Assembly: GCA_947652615.1 (NCBI GenBank)
Contig: CANTDX010000012.1
Location: 1 to 64,000 of the forward strand
Origin: an uncultured Dorea sp.
GTDB lineage: Bacteria; Bacillota; Clostridia; Lachnospirales; Lachnospiraceae
Direction of reading: 5' to 3'
DNA length: 64,000 nt
The notes below the pieces were generated by a model. That model was not told where the DNA came from. It did not search any database and saw only the letters and a program-made list of their open reading frames with translations. Each line of letters opens with the position of its first letter. Within the stretch, counting starts at the first letter, position 1. The position numbers and the translations under genes are program-made. Positions 58,731 to 64,000 of the stretch are shown one piece after another.

Positions 58731-59822
58731 TTATCGGACTCTGATATAGTAATTCTTCGATATTTCCCGTATAGATCCTTTCAATTCCAGCGAGATCAGC
58801 CCGTCTAACAATTCACGGGCGCCAAGGCCCGTCTCTGCCGTCAACTGATCCAGCCCCTTCGGGAACAAACCGAGACAACTATACACCACATTTTCGTGAT
58901 TTTCAAGCGTTTTTTCAATTTTGTCAGATTTTTGTTCTGCTTTATGCTCTGTGCTCCTGTTCCTGATCCCCAGATCCGCCAGCAATTCTTCCGGCGAAAT
59001 TAAGATTCCCGCACCCTGCCGGATCAACTGATGACACCCTATGCTTAACTGGCTGGTCACAGGACCCGGCAGCGCATATACCTCCTTTCCCTGCTCCAGC
59101 GCCAGATCCGCCGTAATAAGGGACCCGCTCCTCTGTCTTGCCTCCATCACTAACAACACATCCGATAAGCCGCTGATGATCCTGTTCCTCGCAGGGAAAT
59201 ACATGGGAAGCGGCTGACATCCGGGCGGCTTCTCAGAGATCACCCCGCCGGATGCCTGAATATCCATATACAGGCCGATATGCTCTCTCGGATAGCAGAT
59301 ATCCACGCCGCACCCCAATATCCCGTAAGTCCTCCCTCCGCCGTTTAACGCGCCTCTCTGTCCTGCTCCGTCGACCCCTTTTGCCATGCCGCTTATGATC
59401 TGTACGCCGTTCGATGCCAGATACTCCCCGTACTCAAGGGCCAGTTGTTCCCCGTAGGGCGTACATTTCCTTGCGCCCACGATCGCAGCGGACGCCCCCT
59501 CTTCCCTGGGGAGACTGCCTTTCACATACAGCGCGTAGGGCGGATCCGCCGTCTGCAAGAGCCGCTTTGGGTATTCTTCGTCATAATACGGAACGAACCG
59601 GATATTCTGATCTGCCAGCCGCTCCCATTCCTTCTCGACATCTTTGGTCTTTTTGGCCCGAAGAATCGCCTCCACTTCCCTTTCTTCGAGATAGTCCAGA
59701 AACCTGAGCTGTATTTCTTCTATATAATATACGGCTTTGGCGTCTCCGTATTCTTCTCTGAGCAATCTTTTTTTTCGATCTGTCAATATGGGAATCGCCG
59801 CAAGCCAGTATTCATATCTCAC
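58731..59822 (-). CDS. dprA: DNA processing protein DprA
   Basis: 363 residues. N-terminal helical part, then a Rossmann-like core with IVGARKCTPYGEQLALEYG, GMAKGVDGAGQRGAL, and GNRII-type ARNRIISGLSDVLLVMEA, plus a C-terminal winged helix. It loads RecA on incoming single strands in transformation. The start is GTG at 59822, with GGAGG nine bases upstream; the ATG six bases later is out of frame. yifB ends 6 bases before it, so the two are co-translated. Confidence 0.96.
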   Translation of the reverse strand: MRYEYWLAAIPILTDRKKRLLREEYGDAKAVYYIEEIQLRFLDYLEEREVEAILRAKKTKDVEKEWERLADQNIRFVPYYDEEYPKRLLQTADPPYALYVKGSLPREEGASAAIVGARKCTPYGEQLALEYGEYLASNGVQIISGMAKGVDGAGQRGALNGGGRTYGILGCGVDICYPREHIGLYMDIQASGGVISEKPPGCQPLPMYFPARNRIISGLSDVLLVMEARQRSGSLITADLALEQGKEVYALPGPVTSQLSIGCHQLIRQGAGILISPEELLADLGIRNRSTEHKAEQKSDKIEKTLENHENVVYSCLGLFPKGLDQLTAETGLGARELLDGLISLELKGSIREISKNYYIRVR

Positions 59823-59828
59823 TTTTCG

Positions 59829-61367
59829 TCACCTCCAATACTTCTTGTCCATCGTCCGGTATCCAATCGCTTCTTTCAAATGCTGCTGCCGGATCCTCTC
59901 ACTCCCATCCAGATCAGCGATCGTCCTTGCCACCTTCAGAATCTTATGATAGGTCCTCGCCGTAAGTCCAAGGGCTCCAAATGCCTGACGCATCAATGCT
60001 TCTTCGTCCTTTCCCAGATGACAGAATTCCTTCAGTTCATTGACCCCCAGCACGGAATTCGTAAGAATCCTCCTGCCCTCATACCTCTTCTGCTGTACCT
60101 TCCGCGCCGCGCATACCCTGCCCCGGATCTTCGCAGAGCTCTCCTGCCCTCCCCCGTCTGTAAGCGCCTCATACTCAAGCCTTGGCGCTTCCACGCAGAT
60201 ATCGATCCGATCCAGAAACGGCTGGCTGACCCTGCTTAGGTATTGCTGGATCTTCACCGGCGTGCAGGTGCACCTGTTATAATCCGGATAATTGCCGCAC
60301 GGACAGGGGTTCATAGCGCAGATCAGGATGAAATCCGCCGGAAACACGAAGTTCCCCAGGGCTCTTGTGATCCGGATCTGCCGTTCCTCAAGCGGCTGTC
60401 TTAACACCTCCAGCACCGGCTTCTGGAACTCTGCCAGTTCATCCAGAAATAGTACACCTCCGTGCGCCAGGCTGATCTCCCCCGGCACCGGGATCATCCC
60501 TCCCCCGGCAAGCGCCGTCTTCGTCACCGTATGATGGACGCTGCGAAACGGTCTGCCTGTTATCAGCGGGCGCTCCTTGTCTACCATGCCAAGAATACTG
60601 TATATCTTCGTAATCTCAATGCTCTCTTCCAGTGCCGGCGGCGGGAGAATCGTCGGTACCCGTCTTGCCATCATGGTCTTCCCGCTTCCGGGCGGCCCGA
60701 TAAGAAGCAGATTATGGCCTCCTGCCACCGCCACCTCCATGGCGCGTTTTACTGCCTCCTGTCCCTTGATATCGCTGTAATCCAGGGCCTCCTTCTCCTG
60801 TATGTCCTGCAATCCTTCCTGCATCCCTCCCGTTACGGCTTCCAGTTCTTCTTCCTGGTTCAGATACCGGCAGATCTCCTTAAGATGCTCTGCGCCTATG
60901 ATCTCCATCCCCCTGACCAATGCGCCCTCCCGTACATTCTGCCTGGGGATGATACATCTTCTGCATCCTTCTTCCTTGGCCTGCATTACGATCGGAAGGA
61001 TTCCCGGCACCTCCTTGATGCTTCCGTCAAGGCTCAATTCCCCGATCACCAGCGTCTCCCGAAGCTCCTCCCCCGGAAATATCCCCATGGAAGACAGGAT
61101 TGCCAGCGCGATCGGAAGGTCGAAGGAGGCGCCCTTCTTCCTGACCGTTGCCGGGGCCAGATTAACGACCATCTTCTTCGCCGGGATCTGGAAGCCCGAA
61201 TTATGGATCGCGGTTCTTACGCGTTCGGAAGCCTCTCTCACCTCCGAGGAGAGATACCCTACCATATGGAACACAGGCAGGCCGTTGCTTACATCCGCCT
61301 CCACATGGATCATATCCACATGCAGCCCTTGAATGGCCGCAGATAAAATTGTACTGAATGACATCAT
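59829..61367 (-). CDS. ComM/YifB Mg-chelatase-like ATPase
   Basis: 512 residues. N-terminal Lon-like domain (DVSNGLPVFHMVGYLSSEVRE), then AAA+ with Walker A IGPPGSGKTM, Walker B VLFLDELAEF, and a Cys cluster (CAMNPCPCG, CTCTPVKIQ). A helicase-like motor that extends heteroduplex in transformation, consistent with dprA next door. Two start candidates, ATG 61367 and 61364, after AAGGAG. Confidence 0.95.
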   Translation of the reverse strand: MMSFSTILSAAIQGLHVDMIHVEADVSNGLPVFHMVGYLSSEVREASERVRTAIHNSGFQIPAKKMVVNLAPATVRKKGASFDLPIALAILSSMGIFPGEELRETLVIGELSLDGSIKEVPGILPIVMQAKEEGCRRCIIPRQNVREGALVRGMEIIGAEHLKEICRYLNQEEELEAVTGGMQEGLQDIQEKEALDYSDIKGQEAVKRAMEVAVAGGHNLLLIGPPGSGKTMMARRVPTILPPPALEESIEITKIYSILGMVDKERPLITGRPFRSVHHTVTKTALAGGGMIPVPGEISLAHGGVLFLDELAEFQKPVLEVLRQPLEERQIRITRALGNFVFPADFILICAMNPCPCGNYPDYNRCTCTPVKIQQYLSRVSQPFLDRIDICVEAPRLEYEALTDGGGQESSAKIRGRVCAARKVQQKRYEGRRILTNSVLGVNELKEFCHLGKDEEALMRQAFGALGLTARTYHKILKVARTIADLDGSERIRQQHLKEAIGYRTMDKKYWR

Positions 61368-61457
61368 TTACTCCTTGAAATATTGGCTCTGATTGCTGAT
61401 ACTTGGCCGATCCGGCCTGATAACGACAGAAAATCTACCGTCTGAAAATGCGGAATG

Positions 61458-61481
61458 GATTCTCCCGGATATGGGAGAATC
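61458..61481 (-). terminator. Terminator of the flippase-like gene
   Basis: GATTCTCCC and GGGAGAATC with a six-base loop, 22 bases after the stop codon on the minus strand; a T-rich stretch appears only later. Confidence 0.65.
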
Positions 61482-61502
61482 GATCCATCCGCTGTGTATA
61501 TT

Positions 61503-62582
61503 CTATCTTAATAGATAAGATGAAGAATTGCAAGAATTACTGTTAGACATATTTCGACAAGATGCGCCTTTGCATTTCCATAAGACGGCCGCCATCACTG
61601 CACTGATCCCAAGCAGGCAATAGAAACTGACCCCTCTGTTCACCAGAGTCGCAACTGCCATAGGGTGCTTCGTAAATACGCCGGAGAACAGCCTGACGAA
61701 TGCGTATTCGCTGATCCCTGCCGCTCCCGGGAAGGGCAGCAGCGCCGTCGTCATGAAGAGCACGGTCTGAAGCAGGAAGATCTGCGGATATCCGGTCCCG
61801 CACTCACCCATGGCAAGAGATACCATGAAGGGAACACTGAACCAACTGATCACCTGACACAGACTGACCAGGATGACCTTGCACATGACTTTGGGCTGCT
61901 TACGGATCAGATCTGCGCATTCTTGAAAATCACAGAACGCCCCGTCCATTTTCCCCTTCCATCTCTTCTTATCCTTTACCGGAGCCCGGTCGACCGCCCC
62001 ATACAGCCACATAAGAAACCTGCCTTTCAGCTTGCGGGAGAACAGGACCGACAAAAGACCCGTAATGAACAGTATGTTCAGAAGGAATCCAAGCCCTGCA
62101 AGTACCAGAAGCTCTCCACTTGGACGGATCCTGCCCCTAAGGACTGCTCTGACAGCCATGATCTCCATGAAGAACACCGCAATCTGGAAACTGGTCAGCT
62201 CCGCAATGAGCGCCAGCGTTCCGTGCGCAATCTCGATTCCGTCCTTTTTCATCGCGTAAATCTGCGCCGGCTGGCCTCCTGTGGAAGACGGGGTAATGGA
62301 GCTGAAGAAGAAGCCTATATATGCATATTTCATCCCCTGCCAGAATGTCACCGGATACCCAAAGGAACGAAGCAGGATCCGCAGATTGATCCCTTCTGAC
62401 AGATGGAATACCTCTGCCATCAGGATTCCTGCAATGAGATACGGCAATGAAGTCTGGGCCAAAGCATCCGCGACCGTCCCGATATCCGTCCCGCGAAGCA
62501 GGAGGAATAATACAGCCGCCGCAAACACAAGAAACCCTACGCCGTACCTGACCATTTTCTGCATGGAAATATTAGTATTCAT
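61503..62582 (-). CDS. Lysylphosphatidylglycerol synthase-like / UPF0104 membrane protein
   Basis: 359 residues from ATG 62582; the frame begins six codons earlier with TTG. About eight membrane helices. Hallmarks of the UPF0104/flippase-like half of MprF: AYIGFFFSSITPSSTGGQPAQIY and LLPFPGAAGISEYAFVRLF. No synthetase half is present. Family members move glycolipid or isoprenoid-linked molecules. It overlaps the deacetylase gene by 11 bases, implying coupling. Confidence 0.9.
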   Translation of the reverse strand: MNTNISMQKMVRYGVGFLVFAAAVLFLLLRGTDIGTVADALAQTSLPYLIAGILMAEVFHLSEGINLRILLRSFGYPVTFWQGMKYAYIGFFFSSITPSSTGGQPAQIYAMKKDGIEIAHGTLALIAELTSFQIAVFFMEIMAVRAVLRGRIRPSGELLVLAGLGFLLNILFITGLLSVLFSRKLKGRFLMWLYGAVDRAPVKDKKRWKGKMDGAFCDFQECADLIRKQPKVMCKVILVSLCQVISWFSVPFMVSLAMGECGTGYPQIFLLQTVLFMTTALLPFPGAAGISEYAFVRLFSGVFTKHPMAVATLVNRGVSFYCLLGISAVMAAVLWKCKGASCRNMSNSNSCNSSSYLLR

Positions 62583-63282
62583 AGGCGTCCATCCTTTCAA
62601 AGGAATATCCCTGTTCCAGAAGCAGCGGAATCGATTCTTCCAGCGCTTCTATGGTTCGCTTTGGCGCCCCGGCCGCTCCCCTTCCGTCGTGAAGACACAC
62701 GACCGCTCCCGGGAACACGCGCTTCAACAGCTTCTCCTTGATAGACTTTGCCGTCTCCCCGGCCGACCAGTCGTTCGCCATCACATCCCACAGGATCAGC
62801 TTAAGCTTCTGATTCCTGATATAGAACAGGGTCCACAGATTCAGATGCCCCCATGGCGGCCGATAGTATCGGATATTCAGTCCCATTTTCTCTAATGTCT
62901 CAACAGATTCCCTCAGATCCGCGCAGATGAAGCGTCTTCCGCGGAACAGTGCATTCTTATGCTGTACGGAGTGGATTCCCACAAGATGTCCTTCTTCTTC
63001 CATCCATTCGATCAGATCCGGATTCTTCCCGGCAAATTCTGCGACTACGAAGAAGCTTGCCTTGATCTGATACTGCTTCAACAGGCATAGAAGCTCCCCG
63101 GTATACGCCCTGCTTGGCCCGTCATCAAATGTGAGATACAGCCTTCGGTCCGCACTGCCGTCCTTTGCTCTCTGCCTGCTCTTCTGTTTCCAGAGGTATT
63201 TGAGGCCGGCTGACGGCAGCAGGCTGTAGCATAGCGCCAAGGCGCCGAGTAATATTATGCCGGCCGTGATATATATTCCCAT
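62572..63282 (-). CDS. Polysaccharide deacetylase family protein
   Basis: 236 residues with an N-terminal membrane helix (YITAGIILLGALALCYSLL). NodB domain: LYLTFDDGPSRAYTGELL (Asp pair), GIHSVQHKN (His pair), RPPWGHLNLWT and LHDGRG. De-N-acetylation of a cell-envelope glycan or related precursor on the outer face is likely. It overlaps the glycosyltransferase end by 28 bases. Confidence 0.9.
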   Translation of the reverse strand: MGIYITAGIILLGALALCYSLLPSAGLKYLWKQKSRQRAKDGSADRRLYLTFDDGPSRAYTGELLCLLKQYQIKASFFVVAEFAGKNPDLIEWMEEEGHLVGIHSVQHKNALFRGRRFICADLRESVETLEKMGLNIRYYRPPWGHLNLWTLFYIRNQKLKLILWDVMANDWSAGETAKSIKEKLLKRVFPGAVVCLHDGRGAAGAPKRTIEALEESIPLLLEQGYSFERMDAYEY

Positions 63283-64000
63283 TCTGATTCCCTCCTATCT
63301 GTAATGTCAAACTCCCTTCCAAAGAGACTCCGTTCGGAAGATACGAACTCGAATGCAGACCGATATTCAAACCCGCGCTCTATGATTGCCCAGACTGCCT
63401 GGGACAGCTCATGATCGATCATCTCGCTTCCGGCCTTATGCATACATGCCTTCATCTCTTCTAACTGCACCGGATCATGAAGAAGCGCCCGCAGTTCTTC
63501 GGCAAAATCTTCTTTTCTATCCCATACTACCCTGGCGAATCCTTTCTTCTCGGCGTATCTCGCATTCACGGCCTCCTGCTCCAGGAACGGACGGATAATG
63601 AACATGGGGACCTTGCTGTGTAACAGCTCAAAGAGCGTGATCCCTCCGGCTTTCGTTATGACAAGATCGGCATTCCGCATATATTTCCCGATATTTTCAA
63701 CATATCCTTTCATCTCCACATCATCAAACCGGCCTTCCCACATCTCATATAGCCTCTGGTTCTTTCCGGTGATCACCGTTGCGCGGACTCCCGGCAGCTC
63801 ATGAAGCATGTACAGAAGCTTCTCAAGCCCCGGCATAATGCCTAAACCGCCTCCCATGATCAGCACATGCTTCTCATATCCATGGTCAATGTCTCTTTCA
63901 TACAGGTCCGCCCTATATGCATGGTTCTCACTGTCCTCATCCTTCAAAAACTGCTGCCTTACCGGCACTCCTGTTACCATCACATTCTCCGGCGCCGCTC
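63255..64000 (-). CDS. Glycosyltransferase, MurG/MGDG-synthase type (5' end outside window)
   Basis: The frame is open to the window edge, with no start before it, so only the C-terminal 240 residues or more are seen: HVLIMGGGLGIMPGLEKLL, TVITGKNQRLYEMWE, MRNADLVITKAGGITLFELLHSKVPMFIIRP, and QEAVNARYAEKKGFARVV, which are the GT28 donor-binding signatures. Members make diglucosyl-diacylglycerol or similar. With the deacetylase and flippase-like genes it forms an envelope-lipid unit. Confidence 0.85.
   Translation of the reverse strand, partial: AAPENVMVTGVPVRQQFLKDEDSENHAYRADLYERDIDHGYEKHVLIMGGGLGIMPGLEKLLYMLHELPGVRATVITGKNQRLYEMWEGRFDDVEMKGYVENIGKYMRNADLVITKAGGITLFELLHSKVPMFIIRPFLEQEAVNARYAEKKGFARVVWDRKEDFAEELRALLHDPVQLEEMKACMHKAGSEMIDHELSQAVWAIIERGFEYRSAFEFVSSERSLFGREFDITDRRESEWEYISRPA

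Noticed and set aside
60462..61346. 294-residue open frame on the plus strand
   Set aside because: Antisense to the ComM/YifB gene, whose motifs are complete on the other strand.

Overview
The window looks like a chromosomal segment of a gut-type Firmicute, most likely family Lachnospiraceae. Evidence for this: groESL controlled by CIRCE, a CodY regulator, a ComM-DprA-TopA-CodY gene order, families such as DUF5688 and DUF6106 that I associate with this clade, and strong GGAGG-type ribosome sites. Genus cannot be fixed by reading alone. Most genes lie on the minus strand.

1-26 kb is accessory and decaying. It holds two paralogous proteins of unknown family, one broken and joined to a DUF3737 fragment; a lipoprotein; a minus-strand operon (Ntn-type amidase lipoprotein, CoA-ligase-like adenylating enzyme, ABC ATPase, FtsX permease); a LysR gene; an AraC / MFS / alpha-beta hydrolase set; and a glycan set (solute-binding lipoprotein, YesL protein, nitrilase, permuted GH3, GH31). 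Several genes are interrupted: four by in-frame TAG codons (at 1276, 3093, 6711, 9730), two by frameshifts (MFS, GH31), and others by deletion scars.

The most interesting unit is 15.0-17.5 kb: an HxlR regulator divergent from a three-gene operon made of a 57-residue Ala-Cys-Gly repeat peptide, a radical SAM/SPASM enzyme and a nitroreductase-like flavoenzyme. This has the architecture of a ribosomally made, post-translationally modified peptide system (the ACGX type) with no transporter or protease beside it. Its product and role are, to my knowledge, uncharacterised.

26-39 kb holds RidA, a CoA-disulfide reductase/rhodanese, a solute-binding lipoprotein paired with a chemoreceptor, a two-component system with an ABC transporter, and a decayed AAA-ATPase/nuclease gene. 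A 134-bp element with perfect 13-bp inverted ends and 8-bp flanking direct repeats sits upstream of the binding-protein promoter.

39-64 kb is a housekeeping backbone: HtrA protease, AlaX editing protein, ArgS, tRNA-Arg(CCG), EF-P, a cyclophilin lipoprotein, YqeG, shikimate kinase, an amidase, GalM, GuaB, GroESL, CodY, TopA, DprA, ComM/YifB, and an envelope-glycolipid-like group (flippase-like protein, polysaccharide deacetylase, glycosyltransferase) running off the right edge.
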